Origin: Pyrinomonadaceae bacterium
GTDB lineage: Bacteria > Acidobacteriota > Blastocatellia > Pyrinomonadales > Pyrinomonadaceae
NCBI GenBank assembly: GCA_026129865.1
Contig: JAHCHG010000006.1
Span: 62,001 to 126,000 of the forward strand
Reading direction: 5' to 3'
DNA length: 64,000 nt
Below, in pieces: positions 55,717 to 64,000 of this stretch. Position numbers and translations under genes: made by a program. Within the stretch, counting starts at the first letter, position 1. Every line of letters starts with the position of its first letter. The notes beneath the pieces were generated by a model. It saw only the letters and a program-made list of their open reading frames with translations. It was not told the origin of the DNA and searched no databases.

Positions 55717-56508
55717 ATGAGATTTGACGACAGATCTGTGGTAGTTACGGGCGGCGCGCTCGGGATCGGACAAGCGGTCAGCGAGCTTTTAGCCGCGCGC
55801 GGCGCGTACGTCGCAATACTCGATTGGAACGAAAGCGCGGGAAACGAAACCGCGGAAAAAATCATTACCGCAGGCGGCAGGGCGTTTTTTCAAAAGGTTG
55901 ATGTTTCCGATTTCGAAAACGTCAATCGCGCGGTCGAAAATGCCGGCAAGGTTTTCGGAAAATTGAACGCGCTTGTCGTAAGCGCGGGAATTCAGCGTTA
56001 CGGAACTGCCGAAACTACTCCGGAAGATCAATGGAATGAGGTGCTCGACATCAATCTCCGCGGCGCGTGGCACGCATCGCGCGCAATCATTCCATATTTG
56101 AAAAAACAGGGCGGCGGATCGATAGTTAACGTCTCGTCGGTTCAGGCGCTTGCCAGCCAGCAGAACGTTTTGGCATACACGGTCAGCAAACACGGACTTC
56201 TCGGATTGACCCGGTCGATCGCAATGGATTTTGCTCGAGACAATATACGCGCGAATGCCTTATGCCCGGGCACGGTCGACACGCCGATGCTGAAATGGGC
56301 GGCGAGTCTCGATCCCGATCCGCAGGCAGTTTATGACGCATGCAGCCGGATGCATCCGCTCGGCAGAATTGCGCAGGCACGTGAGATCGCCGAAGTAGCG
56401 GCTTTTCTCGCCCACGAAAGTTCATCGTTCGTAACCGGTGCGGTGTGGACTGTCGACGGCGGGCTGCTTACGCAGATCGGCGGTGTGCCCCAGACGGACG
56501 CCGTTTAG
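55717..56508 (+). CDS. Short-chain dehydrogenase/reductase
   Basis: The 263-residue protein is a classical SDR. It has the NAD(P)-binding TGGALGIGQ motif at residues 11-19, the catalytic Ser in VNVSSVQA and the YTVSK Tyr-Lys pair near residue 155, plus DNIRANALCPGTVDTPM. It likely oxidises a sugar or sugar acid imported by the symporter with which it is almost fused (2-nt gap). The exact substrate, such as mannose, fucose or keto-deoxy acid, cannot be read from the sequence. Confidence 0.88.
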   Translation: MRFDDRSVVVTGGALGIGQAVSELLAARGAYVAILDWNESAGNETAEKIITAGGRAFFQKVDVSDFENVNRAVENAGKVFGKLNALVVSAGIQRYGTAETTPEDQWNEVLDINLRGAWHASRAIIPYLKKQGGGSIVNVSSVQALASQQNVLAYTVSKHGLLGLTRSIAMDFARDNIRANALCPGTVDTPMLKWAASLDPDPQAVYDACSRMHPLGRIAQAREIAEVAAFLAHESSSFVTGAVWTVDGGLLTQIGGVPQTDAV

Positions 56509-56536
56509 TGATCGAAAAAAATTTGGGAGAAAATTT

Positions 56537-57574
56537 ATGAATGAATCAGCAAATACGCAACATGCGCCGGTAACGGCATATAACGCGCCGCCGCAGCTTG
56601 ATGCGGCGATCGACGCGATACCTCTGGTCAACGCGGATCGAATTCCGCAAAAGATCGGATATCTGACAAATTACAGTTTTCATATCTGGTACCAGATCGT
56701 GATCGAATTATTAGAAAGGCGCGGCGCCCGTTACGGGTCCGAGATCGTCATTCGCGACGCCGATCTGAGCGTGGCGAATCAAATAGAACAAGCGCGAGAA
56801 TTGCTAGGGGAGGTTGATGCTCTGATACTTACGCCGGCGGCGACCGAGGGTTTGGAGGAAATCCTGAAGCTTGCTAAAAACGCCGGCAAGCCGGTTCTCG
56901 TTGAGGCAAATCCAGTCGAAGGAATGTCGACGATGGTGGCGATCTGCGATTACGACGCGGGCTTCGATCTGGGTGTTTGGATTGGCGAAAACGTTAAGAT
57001 AAACGACGGTCGAGCTCTGCGGATACTCGATGTCGGACTGCCGACGCTTCGCCCGTGTCTGCTTCGCAGCGAAGGGTTTGCCGACGGCGTGAAAAGCGTT
57101 CAGCCGGAGGCGGTGGTCGCAGCTTCGATCAACGGCGAGGCGACGCCGTCAATTGCGCAGAGGATCGCATTTGAAACATTAAACGAAACGGGCGATGTAG
57201 ATGTAATTTTCGCGATGGACGATGAGACTGGACAAGGCGCTTACCAAGGTTATCTAGATGCCGGATACGACCCCGCATCGGTAACGATCGCCGGATTCGG
57301 CTTGGCGGGCGAACATGAAAAGGATTGGCTGATGCGGCGCGAGGCACTCAAGGTCAGCGCGGCGATGTTTCCGGAATATGTCGGGCTCCGCTGTATTGAC
57401 GGGGTGATGAAATTGTTGAACGGCATGCCGGTCGAAAAACGCGATGTTATCCCGACGATCCCGATGACGGCGGAAAAGCTCGAACTGTTTTACCCGAAAA
57501 AGGGCGGCGTTTGGACGCCGGATTTCGAAGCGATCGCCGCACTTTCCGTTAAGGGCAATTGCACAAAAGAGTAA
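56537..57574 (+). CDS. Sugar-binding protein (Peripla_BP_4 type) without signal peptide
   Basis: I set the start at the ATG at 56537, which has GGGAG ahead of it; an upstream ATG at 56438 would read through the SDR end. The 345-residue product has the two-lobe type 1 periplasmic-binding fold with IGYLTNYSFHIWYQIVIELL, DALILTPAATEGL and VDVIFAMDDETGQGAYQGYLDAG. It has no hydrophobic leader and no ABC transporter genes beside it. It is therefore likely cytoplasmic, perhaps a sensor or a lost transporter part. A LacI-type regulator lacking its DNA-binding domain is an alternative. Confidence 0.72.
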   Translation: MNESANTQHAPVTAYNAPPQLDAAIDAIPLVNADRIPQKIGYLTNYSFHIWYQIVIELLERRGARYGSEIVIRDADLSVANQIEQARELLGEVDALILTPAATEGLEEILKLAKNAGKPVLVEANPVEGMSTMVAICDYDAGFDLGVWIGENVKINDGRALRILDVGLPTLRPCLLRSEGFADGVKSVQPEAVVAASINGEATPSIAQRIAFETLNETGDVDVIFAMDDETGQGAYQGYLDAGYDPASVTIAGFGLAGEHEKDWLMRREALKVSAAMFPEYVGLRCIDGVMKLLNGMPVEKRDVIPTIPMTAEKLELFYPKKGGVWTPDFEAIAALSVKGNCTKE

Positions 57575-57611
57575 TTTTGGTTGGTTTGGAGAAATTTTCT
57601 GGAGGCTTGAA

Positions 57612-60600
57612 ATGAATAACTTATTATGCAGCAGGATCAAACGGGCGGGTTACATTTTTGCGCTCGCGGTGTTTCTTAATATCGGCGCTTTCGCGCAGTC
57701 GAATACCGGAACGATCACGGGGCAAATCCTGGATCTGAACGACGCGGTAATCCCGAATGCGACCGTTACGGTAACAAACGCCGGAACCGGCGAATCGAGG
57801 ACGGTTCAATCGAACAACGAGGGATTTTACGAAGTTCCCTCGCTTTCGACGGGCGTTTACCGGATAACGGCAGCGGCAGCCGGCTTTCAGGACACGACCG
57901 TCAGCGATGCACGCTTATCGGTCGGCGACCGTCTTCGTGTTAACGTAAAGATGAGCGTCGGCGGGGTCACCGCCGTCGTTCAGGTTGCCGATCAAACTCC
58001 GACCGACACGGAAACGTCAACACTCGGAGATACGATCGGAACCGCTCGCGTAGCTGATAATCCGGTCAACGGGCGCGACTTTACGCAGCTTTTGGCGACC
58101 GTTCCGGGTTCGGTTCAAACAACGAATCAATTTCAAACGACGATCAACGGAATTCCTTCAACCTTTGGCGGAACAAGCGTTTTAGTTGACGGGATCGATG
58201 CCAGCCGAGTCGACGTGAACGGAACCTCCAACGTTCTCGGTCGGATCGAATCGCGCGTCAACCGCATTTCTATCGACAGCATCCAGGAAATACAGGTCGT
58301 TGAGCAAAATTATTCGGCACAATACGGGCAGGCGCTCGGTGCGGTAATAAACCCGATTACAAAGTCGGGAACCAACGAGTTTCACGGCAGTCTTTTCGAA
58401 TTTTTTAGAAACGAAGCGCTCGACGCACCCGATGCGCTCGCCGGCAAACAGCGTTTTCGGCTGAATCAATTCGGCGGAAATGTGAGCGGTCCCATCTCCA
58501 AAGATAAAGTGTTTTTCTTTACGAATTACGAGGGCGTCCGCCAGGATCGGGGGCAATTTTTTAATGTACTCGTTCCACTGCAAAGTTTTCGCAATGCGAT
58601 GGTGCCGGCGATTCGACCGGTTGTAGATTCGCTTCCGCTGCCGACAGGTCCGAATTACATTAACGGTCCGGGCGGAACACGAGTTCTCGATACCGATTTT
58701 GGACAATACCTCGGTCAGCGGCTGGCAAATCTGCGCGAAGATACCGGTTCGATAAAGGTCGACTGGCGCCAGAGCGAAAAGAGCCAGTTTTCCGTACGGT
58801 ACAACCTTAACGATTCCGACACGGACGTGCCGTATGGAGTAGGTTCCGGGCAGATGGCAAACGGAAAACTGCGTACGCAGCTCTTTAAAGTTTCGCACAA
58901 TTATACGATCGATGCTTCGACGATCAATGAATTCGGATTCGGAATCAACCGAAATTACACGCGGACGGGAGCGGGCGACACAAGTATTCCGCGATTCGAT
59001 CTGACGTTTGTCGATTTTCGGATCAATCCGATCGGTCCGGCTCAGTTCGATCAGGAACGAACGGGAACCGTCTATCATTTTCTGGATTCTTTGACGATGA
59101 TTCGCGGGCGTCATTCGCTGAAAATGGGTGCGGACATCCGCTTAAACCGGCGCGATGCTCTTTCGATAACCCAGGACACGCTGACGTTTTTCTCCGCGAC
59201 GGATTTTCGAAACAATGCGCCATTTATCATATCCCGCGGCGGACATCCGGAATTGAGCTATGCAAACGAGAATTTCTCGTTTTTTGTGAATGACGATTGG
59301 AAGGCTCATCCGAGACTTTCGTTAAATCTCGGGCTTCGTTACGAGGTAAGTACGGTCAGCCGGGAAAAGGATGGTCTGCTTCAGAATTTCGATCTAAATA
59401 CGCTGCGGTATACTCCACCGGGCGAAAAAATACATAATGTCGATTCGAATAATTTCGGTCCGCGGGTTGGATTCGCTTTCGATATATTCGGAACTCAAAA
59501 GACGGTTCTTCGCGGCGGATACGGAATTTTCTACAATCGCGAACTTCCGGCAAGCTTCGGTTCGCCGCATGCCAATTCGTTCCCGCAGATCGCAACCGAT
59601 CTTTTCGATTATTTCTTCTGTGCGAGCCCGCCGCCGACCTTTGCGTATCCGGTCGATCCGCGAGTATTTGCCTGCGGACAGGCTGCGGCATTTGCGATCG
59701 AACGTGATTTAAAGACCGGCATGGCGCAGCATTGGTCACTGAATGTTCAGCAGGATCTTGGATTTGGGACGCTGACCGTCGGCTATGTCGGAAATCATGT
59801 AACTCATTTGCTTACCGACGGCGTGATAACTCCGCGTAACGTAAATCGCGCCGATCCGAATACCGGCGCACGACCGCTGACCGAGGCTTTCGGCGATATT
59901 TTTGCGGTCGGCGGTTACCCGCAGGCGAATTACAACGCTATGCAGGTTAATTTCAAACGCAATTTGGCTCAAGGATTGAGATTTAATTCGAATTATACCT
60001 GGTCGCACGCGATCGACGATGTAGTCGGATTTTTTAAGGATTATCAAAACCCGAATAATATGAGAGCCGAAAGAGCGAGTTCGGATCAGGATGTCAGACA
60101 TAATTTTTCGTTTGACGCCGGATACGACATTCCATTCAGAAAATGGTTCGAAAGCGGTCCGAACTGGCTTGTCGACGGCTGGCAGCTGAATACGATAATT
60201 CAGGCGCGCAGCGGTCTGCCGGTGAATGTTACGAGAACAGGCGGAATCTTCGGAGGCTTTGCATTCAGACCGGATGTTGTCCCGGGCGTCGATCCGTATT
60301 GTTCGAATTACAGTGTTCCGGATTGCCAATTTAATTCGGCGGCTTTTTCGATTCCCCCGGCAGGACGATTTGGGAATGCCGGACGGAATCTTTTGCGCGG
60401 ACCTAATTTTGCTCAAGTCGATGCTTCGATCTTTAAAAATACGCGGCTGACCGAAAGAACTTCGCTGCAATTGCGTCTCGAAATATTCAACTTGTTCGAT
60501 TTCGCAAATTATGCAGATCCTTCGGGCGGGTTGTCATGTTCGGGCTCGGTCGGAAACTGCGCCGCATTCGGAGTCAGCACATCGACCGTCGGCAATCAAC

Positions 60601-60665
60601 TCGGCGGGTTGCTCGGGTTTGGCGGACCGCGTCAGGTCCAATTGTCCGCTCGATTCAGCTTCTAG
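57612..60665 (+). CDS. TonB-dependent receptor with carboxypeptidase-regulatory domain
   Basis: The 1017-residue product has a signal peptide (residues 1-28), a CarboxypepD_reg-like domain (about 30-115, starting GTITGQILDLNDAVIPNATVTV), a plug region with ADNPVNGRDFTQLLATVPG, and a long beta-barrel ending in VQLSARFSF with the C-terminal aromatic that marks outer-membrane insertion. This Oar-like plan is common in Acidobacteria and may take up oligosaccharides. No TonB box could be named with certainty. A long inverted repeat follows the gene. Confidence 0.87.
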   Translation: MNNLLCSRIKRAGYIFALAVFLNIGAFAQSNTGTITGQILDLNDAVIPNATVTVTNAGTGESRTVQSNNEGFYEVPSLSTGVYRITAAAAGFQDTTVSDARLSVGDRLRVNVKMSVGGVTAVVQVADQTPTDTETSTLGDTIGTARVADNPVNGRDFTQLLATVPGSVQTTNQFQTTINGIPSTFGGTSVLVDGIDASRVDVNGTSNVLGRIESRVNRISIDSIQEIQVVEQNYSAQYGQALGAVINPITKSGTNEFHGSLFEFFRNEALDAPDALAGKQRFRLNQFGGNVSGPISKDKVFFFTNYEGVRQDRGQFFNVLVPLQSFRNAMVPAIRPVVDSLPLPTGPNYINGPGGTRVLDTDFGQYLGQRLANLREDTGSIKVDWRQSEKSQFSVRYNLNDSDTDVPYGVGSGQMANGKLRTQLFKVSHNYTIDASTINEFGFGINRNYTRTGAGDTSIPRFDLTFVDFRINPIGPAQFDQERTGTVYHFLDSLTMIRGRHSLKMGADIRLNRRDALSITQDTLTFFSATDFRNNAPFIISRGGHPELSYANENFSFFVNDDWKAHPRLSLNLGLRYEVSTVSREKDGLLQNFDLNTLRYTPPGEKIHNVDSNNFGPRVGFAFDIFGTQKTVLRGGYGIFYNRELPASFGSPHANSFPQIATDLFDYFFCASPPPTFAYPVDPRVFACGQAAAFAIERDLKTGMAQHWSLNVQQDLGFGTLTVGYVGNHVTHLLTDGVITPRNVNRADPNTGARPLTEAFGDIFAVGGYPQANYNAMQVNFKRNLAQGLRFNSNYTWSHAIDDVVGFFKDYQNPNNMRAERASSDQDVRHNFSFDAGYDIPFRKWFESGPNWLVDGWQLNTIIQARSGLPVNVTRTGGIFGGFAFRPDVVPGVDPYCSNYSVPDCQFNSAAFSIPPAGRFGNAGRNLLRGPNFAQVDASIFKNTRLTERTSLQLRLEIFNLFDFANYADPSGGLSCSGSVGNCAAFGVSTSTVGNQLGGLLGFGGPRQVQLSARFSF

Positions 60666-60686
60666 CTGAAAAATTTTCACGCGGGT

Positions 60687-60742
60687 GAGTTTCCGCGTTT
60701 TAAATCTCCATTGGGATATAACAAAATGAAGCGCGGAAACTC
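60687..60742 (+). terminator. Possible terminator/long inverted repeat after the TonB receptor gene
   Basis: GAGTTTCCGCG at 60687-60697 pairs with CGCGGAAACTC at 60732-60742 (11 bp) around a 34-nt loop. Five T residues follow at 60743-60747. It is 33 bp ahead of the GH38 start, so it may end the receptor transcript or attenuate GH38 expression. The large loop makes it a weaker call than a compact terminator. Confidence 0.55.
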
Positions 60743-60775
60743 TTTTTCATCAATCGTTATGGCTGGAGGCGAAAG

Positions 60776-63622
60776 TTGAATAAGTTCGGACCTATTATCA
60801 AGCAGGTTTTCGTTATCGCATTTCTTTGTGCCTTCGCTGCTTCGGCGCAAAATAAACTCCCCGAAAGTTCGATCAAAACAATTTATATAACGCCTCTATC
60901 GCATTACGATTTCGGCTTCGTCGAGCCGCCCGACGCCGTTCGCGAGCGCGCTGCTCGGCATATTGACGAAGTGATTCGGGTCGCGCAGGAAAATCCAAGT
61001 TTCAAATGGACGATCGAAAGCGTTTGGCAGGTTAACGAATGGCTCAAACGTCAGAAAAAGCCGACTTCGGTTTTGCCTAAAGATCGTGAAAGAATTGCGG
61101 TTTTGATGAATTTGATAAAATCCGGTCGAATCGCGCTGTCAACCTCGTGGGGCAGTATGCACACGGATTTTATGGGCGCGGAAGAACTAAACCGTCTGAC
61201 TTACGATTACGCAAAATTGGAGCGAACTTACGGCGTAAAATCCGAGATCGCCCTGCTCGACGATGTTCCGGGACATCCGACATCGCTCCCGAGCGTTCTG
61301 GCGGGCGGCGGCACGAAATACTTAGTAACGGGCGCAAATCTTTTTATTCAGCCGGCGACTTCGCTCGCGCCGGGAAACGTGCCTTTTTACTGGCAATCGC
61401 CGGACGGAAGCAAAGTTCTAACGTGGGTTTCGCAAAGCAAGCGCGGCGGTTATACGGAAGGTTTAACGGATTTTTATCTCGACCCTTTCTCGCTCGACCC
61501 TTACACGGACAAAAGACCGTTCGAAATGTTCAACCCGGAACTCGCGGGAAGATATACGCCATTAGAAGAAATGGAGATCGGCGTGACCGAACTCTTAAAT
61601 CGCTACAATAATGCGGGTTATAAATACGACGCGGTGATGGCGATGTATGCGCACGATTTTATCGAGCCGACCGATGTCATTAATCTGGAAAAGGCGGTCA
61701 AACTCTGGAATTCAGAACACAAAGAAGTTCAACTGAAGATCGCCACGCCGACGGAATTCTTAAAATATATCGAAACCAAATACGCCGCGCAGATTCCGAC
61801 GCACACGGGCGAATGGTCGGGCTTATGGAGTGAATCGAAAACGCAGTCGCCGAAAATTTCTGCGCTCGCGCGTTACGCGCACGACCACACGCCGGCGGCG
61901 GAAACGCTCTGGAGCGCGATTTCGATGACGCGAAACATTCCGTTCCCGATCGGCAACTTTTCGAGCGTTTATGATCTGATGCTGACCTACGACGAGCACA
62001 GCGGCGCGGGAAACAACGGCTGGATCCAGCTCAACAGCCGCCAGCCGCTCGAAGAACAAAATCGCCAGTACGTAAATTATATGAACGCGGCGACTTCGGA
62101 AGTTGATTTTCTTTTGACTCAAGGTTTGAGCGTTATCACTCAGCCTTCGCGCTTTGATTCGCAGGTTCCGCCTAAAAGCACGAACACCTGGAACGCAATA
62201 GTTTTTAACGGTTTGTCCTGGGAAAGAAACGATGTCGTCAAAATAAGATCACCGCGCGAAAATCTGCGGATCAATGAAATTAAGGATCTATCGAACGATC
62301 AACAAATTGTGTTCGACATAAATGAAAACGGCGAAGCGGTTTTTGTTGCGTCAAATGTTCCTTCGCTCGGTTACAAAACCTTTGAAATCACGACCGAAGC
62401 GGGCAGAAACATTTCGACTTTGAAAGCGGACGAAAACAAGTCGGAAGCGGCAAGCAAGATGTTTCAAATCAAAATGCGCGCCGACGGAAACGTCGAAAGC
62501 ATCAAAAATCTGCTGACAAACCGCGAGATCGTCAACAACAAAGGCGAATTGCCTTTTAACGATCTGCTTCGAGTCGAAGGTTCGGACGCGTCGAAAGTTT
62601 CCTATCCGTTCGCGCCTAAATTTACCGTCAGAAAAGGCGAGCAAATGACGCAGATCTGGGTTGAACGTGCGCGTTCGATCTATCCTCTGACGGTTCTGAC
62701 GATCTACGACGATCTCGACCGCGTGGAAATTCACAACGAACTAGACGCGGACAAAATTCCGTTCGCGGGCGGAAACAACAACTGGCACGATTCTTATTAT
62801 TTCGCGTTTCCGTTCAATGTTTCCAGAGAGAATTTAAAAGTAAAACGCGGCGGACAGAAATGGTTTGACACTTTGCCGGACGATTATCTGCCGGGCGCGC
62901 GAACCGATGCGGTAACGACGCAGCATCTGATCGGAATGACCGACGGCAATCAAAGCGTGATGCTCGCTCATCGGCAGGCGTTTCACTGGGTTTATCCGGG
63001 TTACGTTGATACAAAACTTCGCCCGAAAGACGCGCCGAAAGGTTTTCCCGCGATGTTTACGGGCAAATTCCCGCTGCCGGAAGCGACAATTTATTCACGT
63101 GCCGTGCGCCGCTCGAATCAAGCCGACACGCACGATCTCGGCGTGATAAATATGCCGACGGTCGAGCCGGGTTTGACAGGAAATTATGTTTTCGATTACG
63201 CGGTCGCGGCGGACGGGAAATTCGATGAATTAAAGGCTTGGACGCTCGGCGCAAATTTTAATCTTCCGCTGCGAGCCGAATACGCGGGCAGTCTGCCTTC
63301 GAGTTTGAGTTACAGCTTTTTCAATACGAACGCGCCGAACGTGCAGATCGTCGACGTGAAAACGATCTCCGATTCGGTCGTGCGCGGCGAGGTCAGCGCG
63401 TCTCCGCTCGATCCGCAGCTCGGTAAGGTTTTTGTCATTCGCCTGCAGGAATTTACAGGAAAAGCGGCGACGGCAGGTATCAATCTGCCCGTCAGGATCA
63501 AATCGGCGCAGATCATGAATTTAACGGAAAGCAAGATTCTGCAAAACATAACAAACATCGCGCCTTTAACGGTCGAACTGAAACCGTTTGAAACGAAAAC
63601 GATAAAGTTTGAAATACACTAA
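60776..63622 (+). CDS. Exported glycoside hydrolase family 38 (alpha-mannosidase-like)
   Basis: The 948-residue product begins with TTG at 60776 and has a signal peptide (residues 1-24). The GH38 pattern is present: the zinc-type SHYDFGF with His43 and Asp45, the nucleophile region LLDDVPGHPTS with Asp162 or Asp163, and LWTESKT-like later motifs near residue 345. The C-terminal half has the beta-sandwich domains of the family. It should cleave alpha-mannosides in the periplasm or outside. It follows the receptor gene and is likely part of the same uptake system. Confidence 0.85.
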   Translation: MNKFGPIIKQVFVIAFLCAFAASAQNKLPESSIKTIYITPLSHYDFGFVEPPDAVRERAARHIDEVIRVAQENPSFKWTIESVWQVNEWLKRQKKPTSVLPKDRERIAVLMNLIKSGRIALSTSWGSMHTDFMGAEELNRLTYDYAKLERTYGVKSEIALLDDVPGHPTSLPSVLAGGGTKYLVTGANLFIQPATSLAPGNVPFYWQSPDGSKVLTWVSQSKRGGYTEGLTDFYLDPFSLDPYTDKRPFEMFNPELAGRYTPLEEMEIGVTELLNRYNNAGYKYDAVMAMYAHDFIEPTDVINLEKAVKLWNSEHKEVQLKIATPTEFLKYIETKYAAQIPTHTGEWSGLWSESKTQSPKISALARYAHDHTPAAETLWSAISMTRNIPFPIGNFSSVYDLMLTYDEHSGAGNNGWIQLNSRQPLEEQNRQYVNYMNAATSEVDFLLTQGLSVITQPSRFDSQVPPKSTNTWNAIVFNGLSWERNDVVKIRSPRENLRINEIKDLSNDQQIVFDINENGEAVFVASNVPSLGYKTFEITTEAGRNISTLKADENKSEAASKMFQIKMRADGNVESIKNLLTNREIVNNKGELPFNDLLRVEGSDASKVSYPFAPKFTVRKGEQMTQIWVERARSIYPLTVLTIYDDLDRVEIHNELDADKIPFAGGNNNWHDSYYFAFPFNVSRENLKVKRGGQKWFDTLPDDYLPGARTDAVTTQHLIGMTDGNQSVMLAHRQAFHWVYPGYVDTKLRPKDAPKGFPAMFTGKFPLPEATIYSRAVRRSNQADTHDLGVINMPTVEPGLTGNYVFDYAVAADGKFDELKAWTLGANFNLPLRAEYAGSLPSSLSYSFFNTNAPNVQIVDVKTISDSVVRGEVSASPLDPQLGKVFVIRLQEFTGKAATAGINLPVRIKSAQIMNLTESKILQNITNIAPLTVELKPFETKTIKFEIH

Positions 63623-63625
63623 AGT

Positions 63626-63725
63626 CGGGAGCGCAAGCGTCTTGCTTGGGAATAAATACGAAGGACAAAGCAAAAATTATTTTGCCTCTTAACGAGGCAT
63701 TGCAGGCAGGCTGCCTGCGCTCCCG
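63626..63725. repeat. Palindromic MITE/REP-like element, copy 2
   Basis: This 100-bp element begins CGGGAGCGCA and ends in a reverse-complement arm TGCGCTCCCG; outer arms of about 25 bp pair with several mismatches. It is the same family as the copy at 1913-2003. It lies between the GH38 stop and the Tat-signal gene, 10 bp ahead of the latter's ATG. It has no coding capacity. Confidence 0.75.
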
Positions 63726-63735
63726 TGAAAAAATT

Positions 63736-64000
63736 ATGAGTGAACTAAAACGCAGAGATTTTCTAAAAACAACGGTTGCCGGCACATTTGCGGCAGGGAC
63801 ACTTTTGAAGAGAAGCGCGAAAGCGGAGAACAGTCCTTTGCCGTCGCCCGAAAAGATGGCTCAGCGATCAGGTTTGCCCGAAATTCCGACCTGCGATTCG
63901 ATGCGCTCGATCGTGATGCCGCATAGTTTCGGCGATCTTTTCAATCCGCCGGGACTGACCAATCAATGGGGCTGCGCGCAAGCCGCGATGGATGCGGTCG
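63736..64000 (+). CDS. Tat-exported protein, 5' part (runs off the window)
   Basis: The first 88 codons are visible, starting at the ATG at 63736 (MSELKRRDFLKTT). The twin-arginine motif RRDFLK and the following Ala/Gly/Thr-rich hydrophobic stretch define a Tat signal, so the mature protein folds in the cytoplasm before export, often because it carries a cofactor. After that come LPEIPTCDSMRSIVMPHSFGDLFNPPG and QWGCAQAAMDAV, which I do not recognise. The position after the GH38 gene links it to sugar metabolism. No function is proposed. Confidence 0.7.
   Translation, partial: MSELKRRDFLKTTVAGTFAAGTLLKRSAKAENSPLPSPEKMAQRSGLPEIPTCDSMRSIVMPHSFGDLFNPPGLTNQWGCAQAAMDAV

Overview
The window looks like chromosome of an Acidobacteriota member, most likely class Blastocatellia (Pyrinomonadaceae-like). 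This is inferred from family content: a TonB-dependent receptor with an N-terminal carboxypeptidase-regulatory domain, a VWFA-related protein of the acidobacterial type, a Ser/Thr kinase fused to TolB-like and TPR modules, delta-60 and VCBS repeat surface proteins, and three small toxin-antitoxin modules among housekeeping genes. I saw no rRNA, tRNA, CRISPR array, phage or complete insertion sequence. Placement below phylum is a guess.

Layout. 0.1-11.7 kb (+ strand) is a surface or exopolysaccharide cluster: two formyltransferase/NodB-deacetylase pairs, an AsnB-type amidotransferase, a metallo-beta-lactamase-fold protein, a HicBA pair, a glycosyltransferase, a DUF218 protein, a beta-helix protein and a methyltransferase. 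A second, secreted beta-helix paralogue with a VCBS tail (12.2-14.7 kb) follows a 493-bp leader. 14.7-18.6 kb holds a cluster of 29-bp repeats, a Ser/Thr kinase and small redox proteins. 18.8-25.5 kb is a complete tripartite RND efflux operon. 25.6-34.7 kb (- strand) carries IF-1, an RRM protein, a VWA protein, PEP synthase, a PilT-like ATPase with a duplicated N-domain and a B12-binding radical SAM protein. 36-41 kb (- strand) is an antitoxin-PIN-dnaG-rpoD run. 41-45.9 kb carries mutS2, whose 3' end appears twice around a UPF0175/DUF3368 toxin-antitoxin cassette, then DUF427 and DCC-family genes. 46-50.4 kb is a triplet of exported amidohydrolase paralogues of which only the middle one keeps the metal ligands. 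50.4-64 kb is a sugar locus: KDPG aldolase, PfkB-type KDG kinase, ROK regulator, SSS symporter, SDR dehydrogenase, a sugar-binding protein without signal peptide, a TonB-dependent receptor, a GH38 alpha-mannosidase and the start of a Tat-exported protein.

How it fits together. The first 12 kb probably makes and decorates an extracellular polysaccharide. The last 13 kb reads as outer-membrane capture and periplasmic trimming of a mannose-type glycan, uptake by a sodium symporter, oxidation by the SDR enzyme and entry through 2-keto-3-deoxygluconate; the intermediate dehydratase is not in view. Items most worth a second look are the mutS2 3'-end duplication, the toxin-antitoxin pair placed 2 nt ahead of dnaG, the amidohydrolase triplet with two metal-site-less members, the duplicated PilT N-domain, the palindromic and heptamer repeats, and the paired deacetylase/formyltransferase modules.
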